Positions 39,346 to 48,137 of a stretch of DNA of 64,000 nucleotides are shown piece by piece. Below the pieces are notes generated by a model. The model did not search any database, was not told where the DNA came from, and saw only the letters and a list, made by a program, of their open reading frames with translations. The stretch covers positions 186,001-250,000 of the forward strand of contig NZ_LANF01000019.1 in the NCBI RefSeq assembly GCF_000966265.1, in the 5' to 3' direction. The position numbers and the translations under genes are program-made. The first letter of the stretch is position 1; every line of letters begins with the position of its first letter. The stretch comes from Palaeococcus ferrophilus DSM 13482 (GTDB lineage Archaea; Methanobacteriota_B; Thermococci; Thermococcales; Thermococcaceae).

Positions 39346-40073
39346 TACCCGATATTGATGAGGTGCGGCTCTTCCTTCGGAGGCTGGGCTTTGAGGAAAG
39401 TTCACTCAGAGAGCTGATAGAGCAGATAGAATACTTTGAGACGGAGGCTCCCGAGAGGGACGACATCGTCAGGGACTACCTCAGGGACGAGTGCATAGAG
39501 CGGCTCGTGAAGGAGATAGTGAGGGAAATCCTGCGGCTGGGAAAGGGAAGGGTGAAGCTCCTCGACGTTGCCGCTGGCTCGGGTTTTTTCACCGAGGGGA
39601 TCATGAGGAAGCTCGAGGAAAACGGAATCAGTGTGGAGGTTTACGGGCTGGACATAACGCCAAGCATGCTGAAGAGGCTTAGAGATAAGGGCATAACCCC
39701 AATCTGGGGCGTCGCCGAGAGAATCGGGGACTCGATACGGATAGCCAACGAGTACTACGGACTCGAAGTGCCGGAGAAGTTCGACATCGTGGTCTCCACA
39801 CTGGCATTTCACCATTTCCTCAACCCGGAGGAGGTCCTGAGAAGCATCAAAGACGTCCTTGGGGAAGAGGGCAGGGCGATAATCGTTGATGTCCTCAAGC
39901 ACAGCCATGAGGAGTTCAGGGAGGCCCTAAAGGACACCCACACCGGGTTCTCCCTAGAGGAAATTCAAGAGATGGGCTCAAAGGTGTTCCGTGAGATTGA
40001 TGCCCGACCCCTTGGGCTCCACTGTGAGGTCAACGGTGTGATGGTCGGCCTCTACAAGGCGGTGTTCTTCTGA
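39342..40073 (+). CDS. SAM-dependent methyltransferase of the sulfur amino acid operon
   Basis: A 243-residue class I methyltransferase. After an N-terminal helical region (residues 1-60), the SAM motif is LLDVAAGSGFFTEGIM, then VYGLDITPSMLKRLRDKG and VVSTLAFHHFLNPEEVLRSIKDVLG. The substrate is unknown. Its overlap with the cystathionine enzyme gene suggests a link to homocysteine/SAM turnover or a small thiol. It is the third and last gene of the operon; the next gene is on the other strand. Confidence 0.8.
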   Translation: MIPDIDEVRLFLRRLGFEESSLRELIEQIEYFETEAPERDDIVRDYLRDECIERLVKEIVREILRLGKGRVKLLDVAAGSGFFTEGIMRKLEENGISVEVYGLDITPSMLKRLRDKGITPIWGVAERIGDSIRIANEYYGLEVPEKFDIVVSTLAFHHFLNPEEVLRSIKDVLGEEGRAIIVDVLKHSHEEFREALKDTHTGFSLEEIQEMGSKVFREIDARPLGLHCEVNGVMVGLYKAVFF

Positions 40074-40171
40074 GACACTCCCCCAACGTTCCATTTTTTT
40101 AAAGGGGCTCTTTAAGTGCGAATTCTCGAGTTCTCTAACCTGCAAAAACCTGCCGGAGAATAAAAAATAAG

Positions 40172-40618
40172 TCAGGCGAGCCTGAGGAAGCCCACCACGC
40201 GGCCGTCCTTGAGGAGCTGAACCCTGGTGCCCCACATTCCCTGGACGTAGGTTCCAATTTCAACCTCATTCAGGTCAACGTCCTCCCAGAGCTGGCCGGC
40301 TATCTGGCCGTTGATGATTATCGGTATCCTGACCGGCCCCCAGAAGTTCTGCCACGGAGTTCCCTTCGAGGCGTTCTGGAGTGCCTCTTTGGCCCTGGAC
40401 TTTATCTCCTCAAAGCTGGCGCCCATTCCTGACATGGGCCCCATGCCGCCCATTCCCTGGAACATGCCCATCCTGCAGCCGCCCATCGGGCCACCGTAGG
40501 CCCCAGGCATCATGTCCATCTCGGGCCCCATATCCATAGCCTCCTCCGGCATCTCCATACCCCACATTCTTCCGAACCTTCTCATCATGTGCATCCACCT
40601 CGGCATTCCAAACCTCAT
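40172..40618 (-). CDS. Met-rich protein of the copper locus
   Basis: A 148-residue protein without a signal peptide. The first half is exceptionally rich in Met, Arg and Gly (MRFGMPRWMHMMRRFGRMWG, then MDMGPEMDMMPGAYGGPMGG with one Cys). The second half is a compact beta domain: VRIPIIINGQIAGQLWEDVDLNEVE and MWGTRVQLLKDGRVVGFLRL. Met clusters suggest Cu(I)/Ag(I) buffering, inferred also from the CopB ATPase nearby. It is divergent from the HTH regulator at 40754, sharing a 135-nt AT-rich promoter region. The ribosome binding site is GGAGGTGGT. Confidence 0.6.
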   Translation of the reverse strand: MRFGMPRWMHMMRRFGRMWGMEMPEEAMDMGPEMDMMPGAYGGPMGGCRMGMFQGMGGMGPMSGMGASFEEIKSRAKEALQNASKGTPWQNFWGPVRIPIIINGQIAGQLWEDVDLNEVEIGTYVQGMWGTRVQLLKDGRVVGFLRLA

Positions 40619-40753
40619 TCACACCACCTCCACTGTATCTTCGTTTTAGAATATCACAAAAGTATTTATAAAGTTTTCTGTTATATTATTGTTAAAGCAC
40701 AGGTAAACAGATAGAATTATAAAGGTTGGGAGATAAGTGGCTACGGTGATAGA
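40619..40753. promoter_or_regulatory. divergent promoter region of the copper locus
   Basis: AT-rich. On the minus strand TTTATAAAT (40664-40672) serves the Met-rich gene. On the plus strand AATTATAAAGG (40715-40725) serves the regulator. An operator is likely between them, but I cannot define a clear palindrome. Confidence 0.5.
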
Positions 40754-41083
40754 ATGCCAAGATGGATGCGATGCGACCCTTCAAACATGAGGGCATTTAC
40801 GGCGATGCTGAAGTCCCTACTATCGGAGCCCAGGAGGAGTATTATACGGGCTCTCGCGGACGGCGTTAAGGGTACGAACGATATCTACATCGAACTCCAG
40901 AGAAACGGCTTTCACATGCCCCGGTCAACGCTTTACTACCACCTTTCCGCGCTCCAGAAAGCCGGAATAATTGAAATGGTCGGTTACAGGGAGCAGGGAG
41001 GTGGTGCACCGGAGAAGCTCTGGAAGCTCAAAGTGAGGAGAATAGGCGTGGATTTAGTTACCGGGGATGTGTTCAGGGAGTAG
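40754..41083 (+). CDS. winged-helix transcriptional regulator
   Basis: A 109-residue ArsR/PadR-like winged helix covering nearly the whole protein: LLSEPRRSIIRALADGVKGTNDIYIEL, recognition helix HMPRSTLYYHLSALQKAGIIEMVGYREQGGGAPEKLWKL. The N-terminus MPRWMRCDP carries one cysteine and is similar to the MPRWMHMM stretch of the divergent Met-rich protein, which may be chance. It is a good candidate regulator of the Met-rich and CopB genes. GGTGAT precedes the ATG. Confidence 0.75.
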   Translation: MPRWMRCDPSNMRAFTAMLKSLLSEPRRSIIRALADGVKGTNDIYIELQRNGFHMPRSTLYYHLSALQKAGIIEMVGYREQGGGAPEKLWKLKVRRIGVDLVTGDVFRE

Positions 41084-41208
41084 TGGCCTATTCTCCCCTG
41101 AAGAAGAGGGCTTCTAAAAAGGAAGGGTTAATCCCGTTCGTTCAAACTAAGGGGTGTACCTATTGTTATGTCTTAGATATGGCCAAAAAAGAATGGATAA
41201 AGGGAGAT

Positions 41209-41517
41209 TCACTCCTCAAGTATCTTCCGCCTTCTCCTCTCGTACTCCTCGTCGTCTATCTCACCGCGAGCGTACGCCTCGTCGAGGAGCTCAAGGGCCC
41301 TCTCCTTCGATGTCGAGACCTTTGAACCCCCTGACCCCTGATTCAGGAGCCACTTGACGAGCCACACTATCCCGACTATTATCAGGACCCAGAAGATCAG
41401 CATGAAGAGCATGCCAAACCATCCAAACCAGCCGAATCCCATCATGTCGTGCCACCCCCACGTTCCTTCTCCAGCGTGAACCAAAAACCCGCTACTGCCA
41501 GTGCTTTCAAACATCAT
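41209..41517 (-). CDS. single-span SHOCT-domain membrane protein
   Basis: A 102-residue protein with one or two membrane segments ([24 protein letters not shown]) preceded by a Trp/Gly/Met-rich outer part ([19 protein letters not shown]). The C-terminal SHOCT motif is [37 protein letters not shown] segments mediate oligomerisation and often accompany copper-resistance genes. GGAGGT lies before the ATG. It follows the CopB gene on the same strand but with its own GGTTATACC TATA-like box. Confidence 0.75.
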   Translation of the reverse strand: MMFESTGSSGFLVHAGEGTWGWHDMMGFGWFGWFGMLFMLIFWVLIIVGIVWLVKWLLNQGSGGSKVSTSKERALELLDEAYARGEIDDEEYERRRRKILEE

Positions 41518-41614
41518 TTTCGTACCTCCAACTACTACTCAATAGGAACCGGTATAACCCTTATCCTTACCAGAATGGGAAGAGTAAGGGACAAAAATTC
41601 CAAAAATAAAAGTT

Positions 41615-43771
41615 TCAAGCCTTCAGGAACTTCGCGTTGATAGCCACTATCACCGTGCTCATGCTCATCAGCAGTGCTCCGAGGGCCGGACTGAGCAGTA
41701 TCCCGTAGGAGTAGAGGGCTCCAGCGGCGAGAGGGATTGCGAAGGAGTTATAGCCAGTCGCCCACGCTAAATTCTGCACCATCTTCCCGTAGGTCTTCCT
41801 CGCGAGGTGTACCGCCGTTATCACATCCCTTGGGTCGTTCTTGACGAGGATTATGTCCGCGCTCTCTATTGCAACGTCGGTTCCAGCTCCGATGGCTATG
41901 CCCACATCGGCCTGTATCAAAGCCGGAGCATCGTTTATGCCGTCGCCGACCATTGCCGTTACCAACCCCTGGCTCTGGAGCTCCTTGACCTTCTCCGACT
42001 TCTGGTGGGGCAGAACCTCCGCAAAGAAGCCGTCCAGACCTAGTTCTTCAGCCACCCACTTCGCCACCTTGGCGTTGTCGCCGGTAAGCATGTAGGCCTT
42101 TATCCCCATCTCGTGGAGCCTCTTGACGGCTTCCCTTGACTCCGGCCTTATCCTGTCCGCCAGGGCCATCGCTCCGGCGAGCTTTCCATCAACCACCAGG
42201 AAAACCACCGTCTTTCCCTGCTCCAAAACCCTGTTCACGCGCTCGTCCTCTTTCCAGAGCCCGTTCTCCTTCAGGAAACCGGGGCTCACAACGAGGACTT
42301 CCCTTCCGTTGATAACTCCCTGAACGCCCTTGCCGGGAAGGACCTTTGACTCCTTCACGTCATAGGGCTTAAGGCCGAGCTCCCTGGCCTTTTCAACTAC
42401 TCCCTGCGCTATCGGGTGGCTTGAATGCGATTCAAGCGCCGCGGCGTACTTCAGGATTTCCTCCTCACTAAGCTCGTCCAGCGGAATAACGTCCGTGACC
42501 TCGAACCTGCCCTCGGTCAGCGTCCCCGTCTTGTCGAAGACAACAACTTCAACGTCCTTAGCCCTCTCAAAGGCCTCCCTGTTCCTGATGAGGATCCCCT
42601 TCTCGGCGGAGATGGAAGTAGAGACCGAAACGACCAGCGGAACGGCCAGTCCTAAGGCATGGGGACACGTTATGACCATTACCGTCACCATTCTTTCCAG
42701 GGCAAAGACGAAGGGCTTTCCGAGGTAGAGCCACGTCCCGAGCGTTATACTGCCGGCTGTAATCGCTATCAGAGTGAGGTAGAATGCGGCCCTGTTGGCC
42801 AAATCCTGGGTTTTAGAGCGCGTCTCCTGGGCCTGTCTCACCAGTTCGACGACCTGCATGAGGTAGGTGTCCTTCCCCGTCTTCTCTATCCTGACCTTTA
42901 TTGCGCCTTCGAGGTTTATCGAGCCGCCTATAACGGTATCACCGGGCTTTTTGTAGACGGGCTTCGACTCACCGGTGAGCATAGCCTCGTTCACGCTCGT
43001 TTCACCCTCGACGATGACGCCATCGGAGGGTATCTTCTCTCCGGGCTTGACGAGGACAATGTCACCTTTCTTCAGCTCGCTGACCGGGACGTCCTTTATT
43101 CCCTCCGGCGTCACGAGGTGGGCTTCCGTCGGCATGAGCTTTATGAGCTCCTCCAGCGCCCTCGAAGCACCGAGGACGGAGCGCATCTCGATGTAGTGCC
43201 CCACTAGCATGATGTCAATAAGCGTTGCCAGCTCCCAGTAGAAGGTCTTGCCCGGTACTCCGAAGGTCACCGCGACGCTGTAAGAGAAGGCAACCGTGAT
43301 TGCCAGCCCTATCAGCGTCATCATTCCCGGGTTCCTCTTCCTCAGCTCGTCCTGCATCCCCTTGAGGAAAGGCCAGCCGCCGTAGAAGTAGACCACCGCC
43401 GAGAGGCCGAAGAGAACGTAGTGATCCCCGGGAAAGCTCAGCTCGAAGCCGAAGAAGTTCTGTATCAGCGGCGAGAGAAGGAGTATCGGAATCGTGAGTA
43501 TCGAGGAAACGATGAACCTCCTCTTGAAGTCCTCCATCATCATCCTGTGGTGCTCCGCGTGGGAGTGCTTGTGCTCGCCATGTCCCCTGTGTTCGTGCTC
43601 CATGCCCCCATGTCCGGCGTGTTCTTCCATTCCTCCGCTTCCGTGGGCATGTTCGTGGTTTCCGGCCATCTGCATCTCATGCCCCTCGTGCTCCATATGT
43701 TCCATCTCAGAACCATCTCCATCATCGTGCATGTGTGCGTGCTCACGGTGCACGCTGTCTTCTTCTTTCAT
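41615..43771 (-). CDS. copB: P1B-type copper/silver ATPase CopB
   Basis: A 718-residue heavy-metal pump. Residues 1-75 form a His/Met-rich cytosolic tail with many HxH, GHE and GHGG units in place of HMA domains. The membrane metal site is CPH (TCPHALGLAVPLV), which defines the CopB-like P1B-3 class for Cu(II)/Cu(I)/Ag(I). MLTGES, the phosphorylated Asp in DKTGTLTEG and GDGINDAPAL are intact. A GGGTGATGTGTT sequence precedes the ATG. The promoter contains TTTGTACA-N4-AAG, partly like the motif before the two other Met-rich genes. It exports surplus copper. Confidence 0.93.
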   Translation of the reverse strand: MKEEDSVHREHAHMHDDGDGSEMEHMEHEGHEMQMAGNHEHAHGSGGMEEHAGHGGMEHEHRGHGEHKHSHAEHHRMMMEDFKRRFIVSSILTIPILLLSPLIQNFFGFELSFPGDHYVLFGLSAVVYFYGGWPFLKGMQDELRKRNPGMMTLIGLAITVAFSYSVAVTFGVPGKTFYWELATLIDIMLVGHYIEMRSVLGASRALEELIKLMPTEAHLVTPEGIKDVPVSELKKGDIVLVKPGEKIPSDGVIVEGETSVNEAMLTGESKPVYKKPGDTVIGGSINLEGAIKVRIEKTGKDTYLMQVVELVRQAQETRSKTQDLANRAAFYLTLIAITAGSITLGTWLYLGKPFVFALERMVTVMVITCPHALGLAVPLVVSVSTSISAEKGILIRNREAFERAKDVEVVVFDKTGTLTEGRFEVTDVIPLDELSEEEILKYAAALESHSSHPIAQGVVEKARELGLKPYDVKESKVLPGKGVQGVINGREVLVVSPGFLKENGLWKEDERVNRVLEQGKTVVFLVVDGKLAGAMALADRIRPESREAVKRLHEMGIKAYMLTGDNAKVAKWVAEELGLDGFFAEVLPHQKSEKVKELQSQGLVTAMVGDGINDAPALIQADVGIAIGAGTDVAIESADIILVKNDPRDVITAVHLARKTYGKMVQNLAWATGYNSFAIPLAAGALYSYGILLSPALGALLMSMSTVIVAINAKFLKA

Positions 43772-43880
43772 AACACATCACCCTCGTGACTTACTATTGT
43801 GCCAAGAATACTTAACCTTTTCCTGTACAAAAGAGAAAATTTGATGCACCAATTCTTCCAAATAATAAAAAAGAGAAAGG

Positions 43881-44447
43881 CTACCCCTTCATCATCTCCT
43901 CGATTTCCTTCAGCCTCTTTCCAGGTTCGAGCTCCTTCTCGGCCGAGGATGTCATCAGACCTTCCGCCATCTCTACCGTCTCGGCATCGAACTCTCCGGT
44001 GAGTATGCTCTCGCTCGTGAGGTCTATCATCGTGCTGAGGGCCTCCTCAAGGCTCTCGACCTTCCCCATTGCCTTCTCAAACTCCACCTGCATCTTTGCA
44101 ACATCCTCCGCCCCCGGCCCTTCGGCTATGCTTTTGACAACGTCCTTGCTGAACCCTATGAACTCGGCCGAGACCTTAACGAGCTCCCTCTGTATCTCGG
44201 CCTCCTCCATGAGGAGAAGCAGCCTCTTTGCCTGCTTTATCCTCTGCTCCAGAGTCAGATACTTTACAGCGCTTCTCTTGAGAAGGGCCTCGTCCCCGAG
44301 TTTGGCAGCTTCCTTTCCCTGGAGAAAAATCTTGCGCTTCAGGTTCTCAAGGTTGTTTATGTACTGCTTCAGAGCCATCTTGGCCTTTCTCATCCGAATC
44401 TTCCGCTCTATCTCCTTCTCCTCCTTGGATTTCCAGAGCCTCACCAT
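43881..44447 (-). CDS. ESCRT-III-like coiled-coil protein (cluster gene 8)
   Basis: A 188-residue all-helical protein. A basic N-terminal pair of long helices (KEEKEIERKIRMRKAKMALKQ, then LQGKEAAKLGDEALLKRSAVKYLTLEQRIKQAKRLLLLMEEAE) is followed by shorter acidic helices (KMQVEFEKAMGKVESLEEALSTMIDLTSESI). This charge layout and the order of elements resemble ESCRT-III/CHMP and CdvB proteins. The last residues, GKRLKEIEEMMKG, look like a weak MIM1 motif that could bind the MIT-like domain of the AAA ATPase two genes upstream. Start MVRLWKSK follows GGGGGT. Homology is inferred from architecture, not from a search. Confidence 0.55.
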   Translation of the reverse strand: MVRLWKSKEEKEIERKIRMRKAKMALKQYINNLENLKRKIFLQGKEAAKLGDEALLKRSAVKYLTLEQRIKQAKRLLLLMEEAEIQRELVKVSAEFIGFSKDVVKSIAEGPGAEDVAKMQVEFEKAMGKVESLEEALSTMIDLTSESILTGEFDAETVEMAEGLMTSSAEKELEPGKRLKEIEEMMKG

Positions 44448-44452
44448 TAACA

Positions 44453-45190
44453 CTACCCCCGTTTGAACACGATTACCGTGATGTTGTCTTCGGCGACTTT
44501 CAAAGCCTCCCCAACGAGCCGCTCCGCAGCCTCCTTCGGGCCACCCTGGGAGGCGAGTTCCGCTATCTCCCCGTCATCTAGGGTATCGTGAAGGCCGTCC
44601 GTGCTCAGGAGCAGGACGTCGGTCTCTTCAATTTCCCACACGTACGTATCAACCGCCAGCTCTATTCCCAGGGCCTTCGTCACGACGTGTCTCATCGGAT
44701 GGGAGCGAACCTCCTCCTCCCATATAACGCCCCTTTCAAGCAGTTCCCCCACGATGGAGTGGTCCCTCGTCCTTGAGATCACCTTACCATCCCTTATCAG
44801 GTAGGCCCTGCTGTCGCCGGTGTTCGCTATCACTGCCGTGTCCTCCCTCACGAAGGCAGCCACCATCGTCGTGCCGGTCTTTCCTGGCTCTGGGGACATC
44901 TCCATTATCCGGCGGTGTGCGTCCTTGTAGGCCGTTTTCAGGAGCTCTTCAACTTCTCTCAGTGCAAACCCCTCGGTGTATTCCCTCTCAAACGTCTCCC
45001 GGAGCGTCTCCACCGCCGCCTTCGAGGCTATTTCTCCTCCCTCATGCCCCCCGAGGCCGTCCGCGACGGCAAGGAGGTACGCATTTCCAAGGGGCAGTAT
45101 CAGAAGCGCGTCCTCGTTTTTCTCCCTCGGCCCCGGGTGTGAGATGCCCCACGCCCTATTCCCAACACCCGTTGAGATGACCCTGCTCAT
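44453..45190 (-). CDS. PP2C-family protein phosphatase (cluster gene 7)
   Basis: A 245-residue metal-dependent Ser/Thr phosphatase. Motifs in order: GPREKNEDALLI near residue 25 (metal Asp of motif 1), VADGLGGHEGGEIAS (motif 2), GTTMVAAFV, NTGDSRAYLIRDGKV, STDGLHDTLDD and EDNITVIVFKRG. All metal-binding Asp residues are present. It should reverse phosphorylation by the kinase encoded two genes upstream. The ATG overlaps the AAA ATPase stop by 4 nt and the ribosome binding site GGAGGAG lies within that gene. The longer upstream reading is less likely. Confidence 0.92.
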   Translation of the reverse strand: MSRVISTGVGNRAWGISHPGPREKNEDALLILPLGNAYLLAVADGLGGHEGGEIASKAAVETLRETFEREYTEGFALREVEELLKTAYKDAHRRIMEMSPEPGKTGTTMVAAFVREDTAVIANTGDSRAYLIRDGKVISRTRDHSIVGELLERGVIWEEEVRSHPMRHVVTKALGIELAVDTYVWEIEETDVLLLSTDGLHDTLDDGEIAELASQGGPKEAAERLVGEALKVAEDNITVIVFKRG

Positions 45191-46368
45191 CCCCCGAACT
45201 CCTCCGCCCACTTCTCATACCTCTCGATGTCCCTCTTTGTTAACGGAGACTTGATCTTCCTGAACGCCTCCTCGAAGTCCCTCATCTCAAGCGGACGCGT
45301 TCTTAATGACCTCTTTCTCAGTTCCTCCAGGGGGAGGGAGGCGAGCTTGTGCAGATCCCTGTTTTCCTCGCGTATCATGTTCCACACCGCCTCCTGGCAG
45401 AGATTTCTCACGTCCCTGCCCGAGTACAGCCTTCTGACGCTCTCTTCGGCAATCGCGTCTAAATCGAGTCTCGAAACGTCCAGGCCCTTCGTATGTATCC
45501 GGACTATCGCCTTGACGGCCTCTTTATCGGGCAGGGGCACGTAGATCCTCTTGGGGAAGCGCGAGAGTACCGCCTCGTCTAGGTCCCACGGTGTGTTAGT
45601 CGCCGCTAGCGTGAGGACTAGCCTCTCACTCTCCCCTTCGTGGAACCCCTCAAGCTCGGTGAGGAGTGTGGAGAGCATCCTCCTCGTTGCCTCGCTTGTG
45701 TCGTTTGAGCGCCTCGTGGTGAGGGCGTCTATCTCGTCGAGGAACACTATGCTGGGTGCCTTCTCCCTCGCCACCTCGTAGAGTGCGGAGATTATCTTAC
45801 TCGACTCACCAAAGTACTTGCTGAGGACGCTTGACGCCTTAACGTTGAAGAACGTCGCGTCCAGGCTTCCAGCGGCGGCCGAAGCTAGGAGGGTCTTCCC
45901 GGTTCCTGGCGGCCCAAAGAGAAGGATGCCCTTCCAGGGCTGGATTGAGGCGGGCTTTCTAAGGGCCGAGATGACCACGGTCTCCATCATGAGGAGCTTG
46001 ACGTTATCAAGGCCCCCTATGTCGTCCCAGGTTACACGGGACTTCGACACAAGCCCCAGGACGTACTCCCTGAACTGGTCCTCTTCTTCCTTCTCCTGGG
46101 TAGTGCTCTTTCCTTCGGCCCCGACGATGGCTTTCCTGCCGTACTCCCCCCTCTCAATCTGACCGGCTACATCCTCCCACTTCTTGGCCTTCTTCAGGTA
46201 CAGCTCCCCGTTGTAGGGCACGTGTTTGGCCAGCTGTCTGAGTATGGAGGCACAGCGGAGGGCGCTCTTCTTAGCCCTCTCCATGTTCCCAGCGGCAACG
46301 GCCTTCTCGAACTCCTTTTTGGCCCTCTCGAACTCCGTGAGGAGGGGCCCCGAGAGGTCAACAGGCAT
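45187..46368 (-). CDS. Vps4/CdvC-type AAA ATPase with N-terminal MIT-like domain (cluster gene 6)
   Basis: A 393-residue AAA ATPase. Residues about 8-75 form a three-helix bundle (FERAKKEFEKAVAAGNMERAKKSA... YLKKAKKWEDVAGQIE) like the MIT domain that recruits Vps4 to ESCRT-III. A linker leads to the AAA core: VTWDDIGGLDNVKLLMMETV, Walker A GPPGTGKT, Walker B IVFLDEIDAL, TNTPWDLDEAVLSRFPKRIY. The final DIERYEKWAEEFGG matches the C-terminal helix signature of the Vps4/katanin/spastin clade, which separates it from Cdc48/PAN ATPases. It probably disassembles the three ESCRT-III-like polymers encoded nearby. GGAGGTG sets the start, 2 nt after the kinase stop. Confidence 0.85.
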   Translation of the reverse strand: MPVDLSGPLLTEFERAKKEFEKAVAAGNMERAKKSALRCASILRQLAKHVPYNGELYLKKAKKWEDVAGQIERGEYGRKAIVGAEGKSTTQEKEEEDQFREYVLGLVSKSRVTWDDIGGLDNVKLLMMETVVISALRKPASIQPWKGILLFGPPGTGKTLLASAAAGSLDATFFNVKASSVLSKYFGESSKIISALYEVAREKAPSIVFLDEIDALTTRRSNDTSEATRRMLSTLLTELEGFHEGESERLVLTLAATNTPWDLDEAVLSRFPKRIYVPLPDKEAVKAIVRIHTKGLDVSRLDLDAIAEESVRRLYSGRDVRNLCQEAVWNMIREENRDLHKLASLPLEELRKRSLRTRPLEMRDFEEAFRKIKSPLTKRDIERYEKWAEEFGG

Positions 46369-46370
46369 TT

Positions 46371-48086
46371 TCACACCTCCTTAAAGCCAAGTTTTACCCT
46401 GTGGACTATTATCTCGGCCTTCTCTATGAGTTCCTCGGGAACCTCCAGGCCGTTCTCAAGGCGCAGTTTCAGCTGCTCCCTCAGCTTCATAAGCTCCCTC
46501 CTTGTCTCGCCCCTTGCGTAGTGAACCAAGTCATCGGCGTACTTGAGCGCGTTCACGAGGTCGTTGAGCTTTAGATACAGGAGAAACAGCTCTCCGGCAA
46601 AGTACGCACTCCTCGAAAGGTCCCTAACCGAAACGCTCCTGCCGAGTTTTTCGCGGTAGCTGGTGCCGAGGAACTCTGCTATGTCCTTCTGGAGTTCTTC
46701 AACGCTCCCGTAGCGCTCCTCCTTTTTCTTCGCGAGGCACTTCATTACTACATGCTCAAGGGGCTTTGCTTCCGGGTTAAGCTGGCTCGGAGGAACGGGT
46801 TCCTCAAGGGTTATCTTTGAGGCCACCTCGACGAAGTCCTCGCCCTCGAAGGGTGGCCTTCCCGTGAGAAGCTCGTAGAGCACCGCTCCAATCTGCCATA
46901 CGTCGGTCCTCTCGTCGGTGCCTCCGAAGCGGGAGCTTATCTGTTCCGGAGCGGCGTAGAGCGGCGTGAAGCTCACGGCCTGGGTGGTTCTGCTCTCCTT
47001 GAGGAGCTTGCTCAGCCCCCAGTCGCTCACCTTTGCCCTGCCGTTCTTGAGGAGGATGTTGCTGGGCTTGAGGTCGCGGTGGATGATACCCTTGGAGTGG
47101 GCGTACTTTATGCCCTCTGCAACGTCGAAGATGATTCTCGCGGCCCTCTCCGGATTTAGGGGCTTCTCGAGCTTGGCCAGCGAACTCTCACAGTACTCCA
47201 TTTCCAAATAGGGAACTGGGAAGATGTTGTAGTCGTAGAGCTCGACTATGTTGGGGTGGCTGAGGAGGGACCAGTTCCGCACTTCCCGGAGGAATGCCTT
47301 TCCCCCCGCTTCAGTCAGGCTTATGGGTATCTTGAGGGCCACGACGCTTCCGTCTTCCCTCTCCGCCCTGTAAACCCTCGCAAAGCCGCCCTCACCTATT
47401 AGCTCGACGTTCTTATACCTCGCAAAGAGCTCCTCCAGCGGGGTGCGAGGCCCTTCCGCTGAATTTTTCGAACCTCCTTGTGCCGGAACGGGGACTGGAA
47501 GGGGAGTTTTGGGCTCCACCTTTGGCCTCTCGATTATCTCAGTGCTCACCTTAACTTTAGCACTCACAATTCCGGAGCGGGCGACAACCTTGGCGCTGAC
47601 CTTTCCGGACCTCCTCGGGACCGCCCTCACGCTCTGGGAGACGTATTCACCTGGCCTCACACTCTTGAAGTAAATCCTCGTGGAGCTGAGGTCGAAGTGC
47701 CTTGAGAGGTCGCTGAGGTTTATCTCAACGTTTATCGTCCCCCTGAGCAGGTTCCTGAAGCCGACGTTGAGGGGTATCTCCTCGCCGGCGTGAACCTTCG
47801 GCGGAAGCTCGACTATCACTGACTTACGGAGAAGCTCCTTCATATCCTCTCTCGGAACCGGCGGAGCCGGTGGAACGGGTTTAGGATAGCGATACTTGTA
47901 CCTTTTACTGGACTTCGAAACGTCTTTGAGCAGGTGCTTTATCAGGTGTCCAATCCACATGGCTATCACGATGAAAATTATAAACCCCGCGGCCCTCCCG
48001 AAGATGACGGAGATCAGCACTATAACTATGAAGAGCTTGACTATCCCTTCCAGGATGTCGTCATCGAACATATGGCCCATGTGCAC
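46371..48086 (-). CDS. membrane-anchored eukaryote-type Ser/Thr protein kinase (cluster gene 5)
   Basis: A 571-residue protein. One or two N-terminal membrane segments (about residues 12-50) precede an Ig-like beta-sandwich (about 80-195, VIVELPPKVHAGEEIPLNVGFRNLL) and a Pro-rich linker. The kinase domain runs from about 222: IGEGGFARVYRA, VALKIP (ATP Lys), IIHRDLKPSNILL, SDWGLSKLL (DWG instead of DFG), YAAPEQ and TDVWQIGAVLYELLTG. A helical C-terminus follows. All catalytic residues are present. It heads the second transcription unit, with the TATA box at 48128-48137. The start is a GTG after GGAGGG. Likely targets are the coiled-coil proteins of the cluster. Confidence 0.9.
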   Translation of the reverse strand: MHMGHMFDDDILEGIVKLFIVIVLISVIFGRAAGFIIFIVIAMWIGHLIKHLLKDVSKSSKRYKYRYPKPVPPAPPVPREDMKELLRKSVIVELPPKVHAGEEIPLNVGFRNLLRGTINVEINLSDLSRHFDLSSTRIYFKSVRPGEYVSQSVRAVPRRSGKVSAKVVARSGIVSAKVKVSTEIIERPKVEPKTPLPVPVPAQGGSKNSAEGPRTPLEELFARYKNVELIGEGGFARVYRAEREDGSVVALKIPISLTEAGGKAFLREVRNWSLLSHPNIVELYDYNIFPVPYLEMEYCESSLAKLEKPLNPERAARIIFDVAEGIKYAHSKGIIHRDLKPSNILLKNGRAKVSDWGLSKLLKESRTTQAVSFTPLYAAPEQISSRFGGTDERTDVWQIGAVLYELLTGRPPFEGEDFVEVASKITLEEPVPPSQLNPEAKPLEHVVMKCLAKKKEERYGSVEELQKDIAEFLGTSYREKLGRSVSVRDLSRSAYFAGELFLLYLKLNDLVNALKYADDLVHYARGETRRELMKLREQLKLRLENGLEVPEELIEKAEIIVHRVKLGFKEV

Positions 48087-48127
48087 GTCAATCCCTCCGT
48101 TCTCCCATGGTCACCATCTCTGGCAAA

Positions 48128-48137
48128 CATTTAACCC
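48128..48137 (-). promoter_or_regulatory. internal promoter before the kinase gene
   Basis: Minus strand AAAAAGGGTTAAATGTTT has the form of a BRE/TATA about 42-51 nt before the kinase GTG. It lies in a 135-nt gap, so genes 5-8 of the cluster can be transcribed separately from genes 1-4. Confidence 0.5.

Noticed and set aside
41083-41325. 80-codon plus-strand frame after the HTH regulator
   Set aside because: Half of it is antisense to the SHOCT gene; no ribosome binding site beyond the regulator stop and no recognisable domain.
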